Assembly (NCBI GenBank): GCA_017303355.1
Contig: JAFLCU010000011.1
Span: forward strand, 1-64,000
Direction: 5' to 3'
From: Caulobacterales bacterium
GTDB lineage: Bacteria > Pseudomonadota > Alphaproteobacteria > Caulobacterales > Aquidulcibacteraceae
DNA: 64,000 bases
Shown here one piece after another: positions 9,304 to 16,938 of the stretch (position 1 is the first letter of the stretch; each line of letters opens with the position of its first letter). The notes under the pieces were generated by a model that searched no databases, was not told where the DNA came from, and worked only from the letters and a program-made list of their open reading frames with translations. The translations under genes and the position numbers were made by a program.

Positions 9304-9569
9304 ATTCTGTCCCACTATCTGACGATCGCACTCTAGGCGCGAAGGTGCGCCTCGCGAGGCGATGCAATGACGAAAACGAGGCGCGCGCCGTTTACCAAGG
9401 GCGCGGCGCCAAATCGGAGCGAATTTCCCGCGCAAAGCGTGAAGAAGCCTGGTTGAGCGCATGTAAACGCGTCGAACGCACTCAGGAATAGTGGCGCCGT
9501 TCCTGCTCTTCCCCTTTCGCACAACAGGCGGGCCCAATGGGGGAACCGCCGCGATTAAGGGCGCTAAAC

Positions 9570-9971
9570 ATGGCTAACGCCATTGACCTCCATGTCGGCA
9601 AGCGGCTTCGCCGCCGTCGCCGTCTGCTGGGCCTCACCCAACAACAATTGGCTGAGTCCATCGGCATCCGCTTTCAGCAGATCCAAAAGTATGAATGCGG
9701 CGCCAACCGCGTGACGGCTTCTCGTTTGTACGAGCTCGCCGTCGCGCTGAACGTTCCGGTGAATTATTTCTTCGAAGGCCTGCAACAGGTCGCGGCTCCG
9801 GCCACGCCGGGCGCGCCGGCCAACGATCGCGATCTGATCGCGGCCGATGTGCTTTCGCAGAAGGAAACGCTGGAGCTCATCCGCGCTTATTACAAGCTCG
9901 GTGAACGTCCGCGCCGCCGCCTGCTCGATCTCGCGAAGGCGCTGCAAGACGAATCCACCGACGCGGCCTAA
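9570..9971 (+). CDS. XRE-family regulator of the PhrR/PraR type
   Basis: A 133-aa DNA-binding protein. MANAIDLHVGKRLRRRRR leads into a Cro/C1-type helix-turn-helix (LTQQQLAESIGIRFQQIQKYECGANRV at about 32-58), followed by ASRLYELAVALNVPVNYFFEGL. This N-terminal pattern matches the rhizobial PhrR/PraR group of conserved alphaproteobacterial regulators. The short C-terminal part is helical and lacks a known effector domain. The ATG at 9570 gives the family start; an upstream ATG at 9537 adds 11 unlikely residues. A terminator follows 26 bp after the stop. Targets are unknown. Confidence 0.88.
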   Translation: MANAIDLHVGKRLRRRRRLLGLTQQQLAESIGIRFQQIQKYECGANRVTASRLYELAVALNVPVNYFFEGLQQVAAPATPGAPANDRDLIAADVLSQKETLELIRAYYKLGERPRRRLLDLAKALQDESTDAA

Positions 9972-9997
9972 TCGCCGCGCTGGTGTGGGGTAATGGG

Positions 9998-10028
9998 AAA
10001 CGGGCTCGCCTAAGGCGGGCCCGTTTTC
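9998..10028. terminator. Rho-independent terminator between convergent genes
   Basis: The hairpin AACGGGCTCGCC-TAA-GGCGGGCCCGTT is followed by TTCGTT on the plus strand. It terminates the XRE gene, and its A-rich left side (GGGAAACGGG) allows weaker function for the convergent lipoprotein gene that stops at 10030. Confidence 0.8.
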
Positions 10029-10029
10029 G

Positions 10030-10647
10030 TTAGTACGGACAGGCCGTCGCCCAATCGCCGCCGTCACGCGCCAATTGCGCCAGCGTCTGCACGCGGCCGC
10101 TCAGATCAACGCTTGCTGCATAGATCGACCAGGCATCGCCCGTCGGCGCGGTGCGCTCGTAAATGCTGAGTTGGAATGGCGCGCGGCCCTCGGAAACGAC
10201 GCTATAGACCTTGCTAAATTCGCCGACGCCAACTTGCGCGCAGCCGATCATGGTCGGCGTCGCGCCGCGCTGCGCCAGCGCGCCCACGGCGTCGTAAGGG
10301 ATCATCTCGCCGACCGCCTCCCAGCCGAACGAAACCGTGCGGCCTTCCACGGTCACGTCGATGTTCGAGCCCATGCGCCCCGCGCGCGGGGTCGTCCCAT
10401 CGACGGCCGCGAGGATCGCCTCGGCGATCGGCGCGGCGGCGACCACGTTGGTCCATTCCTGCGCGCACTGGGCCGGCGCCCATTGCCTCGCCTGCGCACT
10501 CTGCGCCGTATAGCGCCCGACACAAGCGTCAACGAACGCCGCCTCGCCGCCGCCGGCGCCTTGCGCCGCCGCGGCGTCCGTCGCGCCACTCGGCTGGCCG
10601 CACGCCGCCAACGCCACACCCATCACCACAATCGCCAAGCCACGCAT
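10030..10647 (-). CDS. Putative lipoprotein
   Basis: A 205-aa protein with the signal peptide MRGLAIVVMGVALAAC; Cys16 is the predicted lipid anchor. It is followed by an Ala/Gly-rich linker and a body with four cysteines in possible disulfides (DACVGR, PAQCAQ, IGCAQ, ATACPY). No family is recognised. The start is well supported by AAGGGAGG seven bases upstream of the ATG at 10647; the longer open frame upstream is not coding-like. It is divergent from hisN. Confidence 0.72.
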   Translation of the reverse strand: MRGLAIVVMGVALAACGQPSGATDAAAAQGAGGGEAAFVDACVGRYTAQSAQARQWAPAQCAQEWTNVVAAAPIAEAILAAVDGTTPRAGRMGSNIDVTVEGRTVSFGWEAVGEMIPYDAVGALAQRGATPTMIGCAQVGVGEFSKVYSVVSEGRAPFQLSIYERTAPTGDAWSIYAASVDLSGRVQTLAQLARDGGDWATACPY

Positions 10648-10745
10648 ATCAGCCTCCCTTGACCACCCGCGCCAGTTTCGCCCCATCTCGCCAGCGACGC
10701 AATCGTTGGGTGTTCGCGGCCGGACGCACATGCTAGCCAGAGCCC

Positions 10746-11534
10746 ATGCGCGCGCACGACATTCCCCGCCTCCTCGCCTTCGCCGACACGCTGGCGGACG
10801 CGGCGCGCGGCGCGATCCTGCCGTACTTTCGCGCGGCGCACGCGGTCGACAACAAAGGCGGCGACCGCTTCGACCCGGTGACGGACGCCGACAGGGCCGC
10901 CGAAGCGGCCATGCGCGCTTTGATCGAGCGCGAGTTTCCCGATCACGCCATCCTCGGCGAAGAATACGGCGAGAGCGCTGGCGCAAGCGCCTACCAATGG
11001 GTGCTCGATCCGATCGACGGTACGCGCGCGTTCATCTCAGGCCTCACCTCGTGGGGCGTGCTGATCGGGCTCTATCACGAAGGCCAGCCGCTGATCGGGG
11101 TGATGGATCAGCCTTATCTGGATGAGCGCTATCGCGGCTGGAATAACGGCGCCAATCTGACGACGCGCACAGGCACGCAAGCGTTGAAGACGCGCGCCTG
11201 CGAAAGTGTGCGCGATGCGGTGCTTTCAAGCACCGATCCCTACCTCTTCCACGACGCCGAGGCCGATGCGTTCGCGCGGGTGCGCAAGGTGGCGAAGCTC
11301 ACGCGCTACGGCTATGATTGTTACGCCTACGCCATGGTGGCGGCGGGCTATATGGACGTTGTGATCGAGAACGGCTTGAAGCCGTTCGATATCGCTGCCC
11401 TCATCCCGATCGTGCGCGGCGCGGGCGGCGAGGTGGTGAACTGGCGCGGCGGCGACGCCACTCAAGGCGGCCAAGTGCTGGCCGTAGGCGACAAACGCCG
11501 CGCACAAGACCTGGTGCAATTGCTGGCCGGCTAG
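10746..11534 (+). CDS. hisN: Histidinol-phosphatase, inositol monophosphatase family
   Basis: A 262-aa Mg2+-dependent phosphatase. Metal-binding motifs are GEEYG (71-75), DPIDGT (88-93) and KPFDIAALIPIV near residue 212. The run WVLDPIDGTRAFISGL is characteristic of the HisN subgroup, which removes phosphate from L-histidinol phosphate in histidine synthesis, rather than of inositol monophosphatases. The length is normal. No other his gene is nearby, as is common for hisN in alphaproteobacteria. Confidence 0.88.
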   Translation: MRAHDIPRLLAFADTLADAARGAILPYFRAAHAVDNKGGDRFDPVTDADRAAEAAMRALIEREFPDHAILGEEYGESAGASAYQWVLDPIDGTRAFISGLTSWGVLIGLYHEGQPLIGVMDQPYLDERYRGWNNGANLTTRTGTQALKTRACESVRDAVLSSTDPYLFHDAEADAFARVRKVAKLTRYGYDCYAYAMVAAGYMDVVIENGLKPFDIAALIPIVRGAGGEVVNWRGGDATQGGQVLAVGDKRRAQDLVQLLAG

Positions 11535-11607
11535 GCGGCGCCGCAACGTCACGGATGCGCACGGCGCGTAAGCGTATTACGCTCCCGAAAACATCAGGGA
11601 GAGGCGC

Positions 11608-13068
11608 ATGCGCATAGCGATCATAGGCGCGGGACTTGGCGGATTGTGCGCGGCCATTCAGCTGAAGCAGGCTGGCTACACCGACATTACGATCCTTGAA
11701 AAATCGGACGGCGTCGGCGGCACTTGGCGCGACAATCTCTATCCCGGCTGCGCCTGCGACGTGCCGGTGGCGCTCTATCAATTCTCGTTCGCGCCGACGC
11801 CAAAGTGGAGCCATCTCTACGCGCGCGGCCCCGAGATTCGCGAATACGCGAACGATCTCTGCGATTGGTTTCAATTGCATCCGCATTTGAAGCTCAACGA
11901 AGAGCCGGTGAAGGCCGTGTGGGATGACGCGACATCATCGTGGACACTGACGACGCGCGCCGGCGCCACGTATGAAGCGGATGTAGTGGTGTCGGCGCTG
12001 GGCCAGCTCAATCGCCCGCAATGGCCGAACATTGCTGGCCGCGACTCGTTCAAGGGCGCGTCGATGCATTCGGCGCGCTGGGATCAGAGCGTGAGCCTCA
12101 AAGGCAGGCGCGTGCTCTGCATCGGCTCGGCCGCCAGCGCCGTGCAGCTCATTCCCGAGGTGGCGAAGGAAGCGGCGCATCTCACAGTGTTTCAGCGTAC
12201 GCCGAATTGGTGCATCCCGCGTCTGGATCAGCCGATCACGCCGGAAGACAAAGCGCTGATGATGACGGACATGCCCGCCGCCATGCAGCTGGGCGCCATG
12301 ACGCGCGAACTGATCTATCAGCGTGCGGACCATTTCTTCTGGCAAGCGTTCCAGTGGACACCCGAGGGTCGCGCCGCGCTCACGCGCCAATCGCTCGATC
12401 ACCTTGCCGCGCAAATCCCAGACGAAACGCTGCGTAAGAAGCTGACGCCGGATTATCCGATCGGCTGCAAGCGCGTGCTGATCGTGGATGATTTCTACCC
12501 GGCTCTGATGCGCGACAACGTTTCGCTCATCACCGAAGGCATTGATCACATCGCGGAAAACGGCGTCGTCACCAAGGATGGCGTCACGCACGAGGGCGAT
12601 GTGATAATTTACGCCACGGGGTTCGAGACTACCGATTGGCATTGGTCGCTCGATATGTATGGCGGCGGCGGCGTGCATTTGAGTGAAGCCTGGAAAGACG
12701 GCCCGCAAGCCTATCTCGGCCTGCTCACCGCCGGCTTCCCGAATATGTTCATGCTCTACGGGCCCAACACCAATCTCGCGCACAATTCGATCACCTTCAT
12801 GATCGAGCGCCAAGTCGAGTACGTGGTGAAAACGCTCACCGCCATGCGCGCGCAAAACGCCAGCAGCGTCGCCGTACGCGACGACGCGCAAACGCGCTTC
12901 AACGCAAGCCTACAGGATCAGCTCGCCAAAACCGTCTGGGCGGATCCGCACTGCGCCTCATGGTACAAAAACGCCGCCGGCCGCATCACGCAAAACTGGG
13001 GTTCGCACACGCGGGATTACGCCAAGGCGACGGCGGAGCCGGTGCTGGCGGATTTGGAGCTCAGATAA
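11608..13068 (+). CDS. Flavin-containing monooxygenase (Baeyer-Villiger type)
   Basis: A 486-aa FAD/NADPH monooxygenase. The FAD-binding GAGLGG is at residues 7-12, and GGTWRDNLYPGCACDVP is typical of this class. The fingerprint F-x-G-x3-H-x3-W-D occurs at 148-159 (FKGASMHSARWD), and an NADPH-binding turn follows at about 168. A late ATGFETTDW motif is also present. Such enzymes insert oxygen into ketones or oxidise soft nucleophiles; the substrate cannot be told. The stop TAA at 13066-13068 abuts a repeated element whose left end reads AATATGG. Confidence 0.9.
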   Translation: MRIAIIGAGLGGLCAAIQLKQAGYTDITILEKSDGVGGTWRDNLYPGCACDVPVALYQFSFAPTPKWSHLYARGPEIREYANDLCDWFQLHPHLKLNEEPVKAVWDDATSSWTLTTRAGATYEADVVVSALGQLNRPQWPNIAGRDSFKGASMHSARWDQSVSLKGRRVLCIGSAASAVQLIPEVAKEAAHLTVFQRTPNWCIPRLDQPITPEDKALMMTDMPAAMQLGAMTRELIYQRADHFFWQAFQWTPEGRAALTRQSLDHLAAQIPDETLRKKLTPDYPIGCKRVLIVDDFYPALMRDNVSLITEGIDHIAENGVVTKDGVTHEGDVIIYATGFETTDWHWSLDMYGGGGVHLSEAWKDGPQAYLGLLTAGFPNMFMLYGPNTNLAHNSITFMIERQVEYVVKTLTAMRAQNASSVAVRDDAQTRFNASLQDQLAKTVWADPHCASWYKNAAGRITQNWGSHTRDYAKATAEPVLADLELR

Positions 13069-13210
13069 ATATGGACCGCCGGCGCCCTCGCCGGCAGGCG
13101 CTATTTCTTGATAAGGAGCGCGTCGCTCCGCGACGCACGCGCGGCGGAGCCGCGCGCTCCAACCTTCATGGTGTAGCGCCTGCCGGCGAGGGCGCCGGCG
13201 GTCCATATTA
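13067..13210. repeat. Complete stop-codon element with terminal inverted repeats (copy 2)
   Basis: The left end AATATGGACCGCCGGCGCCC and the right end GGGCGCCGGCGGTCCATATT are inverted repeats that continue for about 35 bp with at most one mismatch (the left continues TCGCCGGCAGGCGCTA). The GGAGCGCG core palindrome lies in the middle, inverted relative to 6383 and 8768. The element lies exactly between two convergent genes and overlaps both stop codons. Confidence 0.88.
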
Positions 13211-13870
13211 GGTCGCTTCCCGTGCAGTCCCCGCGATGATCTCGCGGATCGCTTGTTCGAACACGTGCGGCGGCTGGCCGCCTTGGACGAGCCAGCGTTG
13301 ATTGAAGATCACGGACGGCACGGCCTGGACGCCGTTGCGCCGCCATTGCTCTTCCTCCGCGCGCACCTCGGCCGCGAATTCGTCCGAGGCCAAAATCCGA
13401 CGCGCGCGCGCGGGATCGAGCCCCGCTTCGGCGGCGGCATCGGCCAGCGCATCGGGATCGTTCGTCGGCCGCTGATCGGTGAAATTCGATTTGAACAAGG
13501 CTTCCTTCAGCGCGAGCTGCTTGCCTTCGAGGCCCGCCCAATGCAGCAGCCGGTGCGCGTCGAACGTGTTCCAGATGCGGCTCTCGGGGCCGTAATTGAA
13601 GGTGAAGCCGAAGCGCTCGCCGCTTTCCTTGATCGCTTGGCGCGTCGCGTCCGAGCGCTCGCGCGAGGAGCCATATTTCTTCTGCACGTGCTCGGCCGTG
13701 TTCTCGCCTTCCGGCGCCATGTTCGGATTGAGTTCGAACGGCTGAAAGCGGATTTCCGCTTTCACCTCATCGCCTACCGCATCAAGCGCCTGCAACAGCG
13801 AGCGCAGCCCGATCACACACCACGGGCACGCCACGTCCGAGACGAAATCAATGCGGAGCGTTTGGGTCAT
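13208..13870 (-). CDS. DsbA-family oxidoreductase, FrnE-like
   Basis: A 220-aa thioredoxin-fold protein with the active-site motif Cys15-Pro-Trp-Cys18 and the helical insertion typical of FrnE/DsbA-like cytoplasmic oxidoreductases. The cis-proline loop is visible in GVQAVPSVIFN. There is no signal peptide, so it is probably a cytosolic disulfide isomerase or oxidoreductase. Its ATG shares one base with the aguB stop (TGATG), so it is co-translated as the last gene of the agmatine operon. Its TAA stop is part of the repeated element that follows. Confidence 0.88.
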   Translation of the reverse strand: MTQTLRIDFVSDVACPWCVIGLRSLLQALDAVGDEVKAEIRFQPFELNPNMAPEGENTAEHVQKKYGSSRERSDATRQAIKESGERFGFTFNYGPESRIWNTFDAHRLLHWAGLEGKQLALKEALFKSNFTDQRPTNDPDALADAAAEAGLDPARARRILASDEFAAEVRAEEEQWRRNGVQAVPSVIFNQRWLVQGGQPPHVFEQAIREIIAGTAREAT

Positions 13871-14706
13871 CAGCGATAAAACTCCGTCCGCCGATCGCGG
13901 AAGAAACCCCAGGCGGCGCGGTGGCGGTCGAGGAAGTCGAGATCGAACTCGTGCACCAGCACGCCTTCGTCCTCACGCTCGAAGCTTTGCACCAGATCGC
14001 CGCGATGATCAGCGATGAAGCTGGAGCCGTAGAATTTCTGCCCGCTCGCTTCCGTCCCGATGCGATTGCTCGCCACCACCGGGATCACGTTCGACACGGC
14101 ATGGCCTTGCATGGCGCGCCGCCAGGGATCGCGCGTGTCGAGCGAACTATCGTGCGGCTCGCTGCCGATCGCGGTGGGGTAGAACAATACTTGCGCGCCT
14201 TGGATCGCCATCGCGCGCGCGGCTTCGGGAAACCACTGGTCCCAGCAAATGCCCACGCCGATACGGCCGAACGCGGTGTCCCAAACCTTGAAGCCGGTAT
14301 CGCCGGGGCGGAAATAATATTTCTCCTGATAGCCGGGGCCGTCAGGAATGTGGCTCTTGCGATAAACGCCAAGCTGCTTGCCATCCGCGTCGAGGATGAC
14401 GATCGAATTGTAATAGAGCGGCCCGTCGCGCTCGAAGATCGAGACCGGCACGACAACGCCCAGCTCTTTCGCCACCGGCGCCATCGCCGCGACGCACGGA
14501 TGCGTCGCCGCTTCATGCGCGGTGGCGAACCATTTCTCTTCCTGCGTCGTGCAGAAATACGGGCCCTGATAGAGCTCCGACGGCAAGATCACTTGCGCGC
14601 CCTTGCCCGCCGCTTCGCGCACGAAGCGTTCGGTCTTTTCGATATTGGCTTTCAGGTCTTCGCCATAGCTGGTTTGGATCGCGGCGACTTTAATCGTACG
14701 TGGCAT
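13870..14706 (-). CDS. aguB: N-carbamoylputrescine amidase
   Basis: A 278-aa nitrilase-superfamily enzyme converting N-carbamoylputrescine to putrescine, CO2 and ammonia. The catalytic triad is visible as Glu44 (LPSELY), Lys117 (YRKSHI) and Cys154 (GICWDQWFPE). The sequence follows AguB closely (FYPTAIGSEPHDSSLDTRDPW). The start MPRTIKVAAIQ at 14706 is the family start; an upstream ATG at 14727 adds seven residues. It works with the agmatine deiminase encoded 1.1 kb upstream on the same strand. A repeat and an HCCA-isomerase-like gene lie between them. Confidence 0.95.
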   Translation of the reverse strand: MPRTIKVAAIQTSYGEDLKANIEKTERFVREAAGKGAQVILPSELYQGPYFCTTQEEKWFATAHEAATHPCVAAMAPVAKELGVVVPVSIFERDGPLYYNSIVILDADGKQLGVYRKSHIPDGPGYQEKYYFRPGDTGFKVWDTAFGRIGVGICWDQWFPEAARAMAIQGAQVLFYPTAIGSEPHDSSLDTRDPWRRAMQGHAVSNVIPVVASNRIGTEASGQKFYGSSFIADHRGDLVQSFEREDEGVLVHEFDLDFLDRHRAAWGFFRDRRTEFYR

Positions 14707-14733
14707 TAGCTCTGCCTTCCAAAACACACACTC

Positions 14734-14839
14734 TCGTCATTCCGGACACGCGAAGCGTGATCCGGAACCCAGGGGCAAAAGCCGCGTCGTTGGCCCCTAG
14801 GTTCCGGGTTCTTCGCTGCGCGAAGCCCCGGAATGACGA
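14734..14839. repeat. Fold-back repeat with CGTCATTCCGG ends
   Basis: Begins TCGTCATTCCGG and ends CCGGAATGACGA. Inner segments also pair: GGAACCCAGGGGC with GCCCCTAGGTTCC, and ACGCGAAGCGT folds on itself. Repeats with CGTCATTCCGG ends are common between genes of alphaproteobacteria. It lies within the agu operon, between aguB and the isomerase-like gene, and may attenuate or process the transcript. Confidence 0.8.
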
Positions 14840-14858
14840 AATGAGAAGCTGTCGTCAC

Positions 14859-15461
14859 TTAGAGATGCCCCTGAACCGCCCAATCGAGCGCGGCTTCCAG
14901 GCGGTCATTGCCCCAGAACAATTCCCTGTCAGCGGTCACGAACGTCGGCGCGCCGAAGATGCCGAGCGTTTGCGCTTCCTCGATGGCCGCGCGCAGCGCC
15001 GCTTTCACGTCGTCAGCTTGCGCACGCTCAACGAGCGCCGCATCGAGGCCAGCGCGGCGCAAGGCTTCGGCGGCCGCTAGTGGATCAGAGATAGAGCGAC
15101 CCTCGCCGAATTCCATCTGATAGACGGCCTGTGCGAAGCGCGAACGCAGCGGCCCTTCAAGGGCGGTCGCGATGCGTGCGCAGAGCAGAGTGTTCTGCGG
15201 AAACGGCGTGGGCATCGAGAATGGCAGATCGAGCGCGGCGCAGGTGCGCTCGAGATCACGCACCATGTATTTGCCCTTGGTTGGGTAGATATTGAACGGC
15301 GAGTCTTGCCAGCCTTGCGAGGCGAACACTGGGCCAAGCAGAAACGGGCGCCATTCGACAGTCACGCCGCGCGCCTTCGCCAGCGGCTCGATGCGCATCG
15401 CCGCTGGATACGAATAGGTCGAGGCGAACTCGAACCAGAACTGGATCACAGGCGTGCTCAT
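14859..15461 (-). CDS. 2-hydroxychromene-2-carboxylate isomerase-like (DsbA/GST-kappa fold)
   Basis: A 200-aa protein starting MSTPVIQFWFEFASTYSYPA. The FEFAS(T)YSY motif carries the serine that replaces the catalytic cysteine in HCCA isomerases, and FGAPTFV is the cis-proline loop. HCCA isomerases act in naphthalene degradation with glutathione, but many members have other roles. In this agmatine operon the substrate is unclear. Its ATG overlaps the stop of the disrupted upstream gene as ATGA, which indicates translational coupling. Confidence 0.85.
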   Translation of the reverse strand: MSTPVIQFWFEFASTYSYPAAMRIEPLAKARGVTVEWRPFLLGPVFASQGWQDSPFNIYPTKGKYMVRDLERTCAALDLPFSMPTPFPQNTLLCARIATALEGPLRSRFAQAVYQMEFGEGRSISDPLAAAEALRRAGLDAALVERAQADDVKAALRAAIEEAQTLGIFGAPTFVTADRELFWGNDRLEAALDWAVQGHL

Positions 15462-15829
15462 GCCGGCTCCTCTACGCGCTCGCCCTTGCGATACGTCGCG
15501 ACAATCCGAATATCGCCCTTAATTGCGTCGTTAAAGGCTTCCAGCTCCTCAGCTGGCACCCACAGCTCGCGATGCTCGGCAGCGCCGGCTATTTGCGCGG
15601 GGTATTTCGCACATACCGCGTCGTCGACATCAAATTCCAGAACGAAACCTTCTTAACATTCCGTTTCGCGATTGGAATTCCAATCGCGCGCAATCTGCTC
15701 CGCGTAGCCGAAATTCAGCACGGGATAGAAAATTGGCTGATCGGGCAAACGGGGCGGAAATCGTTTCCAGCCCGAGTGTTTGATCAGCACCAGCTCTTGT
15801 GGCCCGACGGGCCGCCAGAGCGTGCTCAT
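15458..15829 (-). pseudogene. Small conserved gene (ADP-ribosylation/crystallin J1-annotated family) with an in-frame TAA
   Basis: Reading from the ATG at 15829 gives MSTLWRPVGPQELVLIKHSG and then FPPRLPDQPIFYPVLN...ARDWNSNRETEC, after which a TAA occurs at 15655-15653. The same frame continues EGFVLEFDVDDAVCAKYP...ELWVPAEELEAFNDAI to a TGA at 15460-15458. Both halves fit one roughly 120-aa family often annotated as ADP-ribosylation/crystallin J1. No start codon follows the stop, so the second half is probably untranslated. ATGA overlaps link it to aguA upstream and to the isomerase gene downstream. A perfect 22-bp palindrome lies at 15667-15688, beside the stop. A sequencing error is possible. 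Confidence 0.65.
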
Positions 15830-16812
15830 GCCGGCTCCTGTTGCGTGATGCAGTGGAACGAACCGCCGCCGGTGAGGATGGCGTGCGACGAGAGCCCAAT
15901 GACTTTGCGGCCCGGAAAGAGCGGCGCGAGCGCATTGACGGCGTCATCGCCGCTGCCCGAATAGATCGGCACCACGACGGTCGAATTGCCGATCAGGAAG
16001 TTCATGTGGCTCGCCGGGATCGGATCATCATCCTCGTCAACCACCACGCCTGGCGACGGAATGCGGATCACCTCGAGCTTGCGGCCAGCGGCATCGCTCA
16101 TCGCCGCCAGCGACAGCGCGATTTCTTCCAGCACCTCGAAATTCGGGTCTTCGCGCCCGAACGGCGCCTGGCAGACGACTTTGCCGGGCGCGACGAAGCG
16201 CGCGAGGTTATCGATGTGGCCATCGGTATGGTCGTTCGCCAGACCTTCATCGAGCCACAGGATTTTCGTAACGCCGAGCGCCCGCTTCAGCGCGACCTCG
16301 GCACCCTCTTCCGTCCAGTGTGCGTTGCGGTTTGGATTGAGCAGGCACTGGCGCGTCGTCAGCAGCGTGCCTTCGCCGTCCATCTCGATGGCGCCGCCTT
16401 CCAAGATAAAATCGTTCTGCTTGAACGCCGCGCCCGCGAGCAGCGCCACACGCGCGCCGACCTCGTCATCGTGCGGCAGCTGATACTTGCCGCCCCAGCC
16501 ATTGAACCTGAAGCCCAAGGCTTGGCCATCGGTGGTGAAGATCGGGCCGGTGTCGCGAAACCAGATATCGCCGAACGCGCCAGGGATCACCTCAGCGCTT
16601 TGGCCGAGCGCGAGCTTGGCCGTCGCTTCCGCTTCGCGCCCGTGCGCCAGCACGCGCATTTTGTCGCCCTTGCCGCCATCGGCCAGCGCGCGGATCATCG
16701 CCGCGACCTCGGCGCGCGCGGGCTCCAGATCTTCTCCCCAGAGATCAGCGGCGGAGGGCCAGGCGGTCCAGATCGCCTTGTGAGGCCGCCATTCGGCTGG
16801 AATCGTCGTCAT
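15826..16812 (-). CDS. aguA: Agmatine deiminase
   Basis: A 328-aa enzyme of the guanidino-group-modifying family that hydrolyses agmatine to N-carbamoylputrescine and ammonia. Landmarks are MTTIPAEWRPHKAIWTAWP, WFRDTGPIF, LEGGAIEMDGEGTLL, NDHTDGHIDNLARF and the catalytic cysteine (about residue 321) in GGGSFHCITQQ. It is first in an operon that ends with aguB, giving a complete arginine-decarboxylation branch from agmatine to putrescine. Its TGA overlaps the ATG of the next (disrupted) gene. Confidence 0.96.
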   Translation of the reverse strand: MTTIPAEWRPHKAIWTAWPSAADLWGEDLEPARAEVAAMIRALADGGKGDKMRVLAHGREAEATAKLALGQSAEVIPGAFGDIWFRDTGPIFTTDGQALGFRFNGWGGKYQLPHDDEVGARVALLAGAAFKQNDFILEGGAIEMDGEGTLLTTRQCLLNPNRNAHWTEEGAEVALKRALGVTKILWLDEGLANDHTDGHIDNLARFVAPGKVVCQAPFGREDPNFEVLEEIALSLAAMSDAAGRKLEVIRIPSPGVVVDEDDDPIPASHMNFLIGNSTVVVPIYSGSGDDAVNALAPLFPGRKVIGLSSHAILTGGGSFHCITQQEPA

Positions 16813-16938
16813 GGCCGCTCCTTAGCGCATGCAAACGACGCCAGATAGGCGTTTACGGCCGCCGCGCAAGATGCGCCCCGCTTCTGGCGCCCCGGCCCCC
16901 GTTCAGCTAAGACCCCGAGGGGGAAATCCGAGACGCCT

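Noticed and set aside
9998..10032. Possible attenuator or riboswitch before the lipoprotein gene
   Set aside because: The hairpin lies after the stop codons of both convergent genes and behaves like an ordinary terminator.
15667..15688. 22-bp palindrome read as a regulator binding site
   Set aside because: It lies inside the coding frame of the broken gene, far from any promoter, so a mutational origin is more likely.
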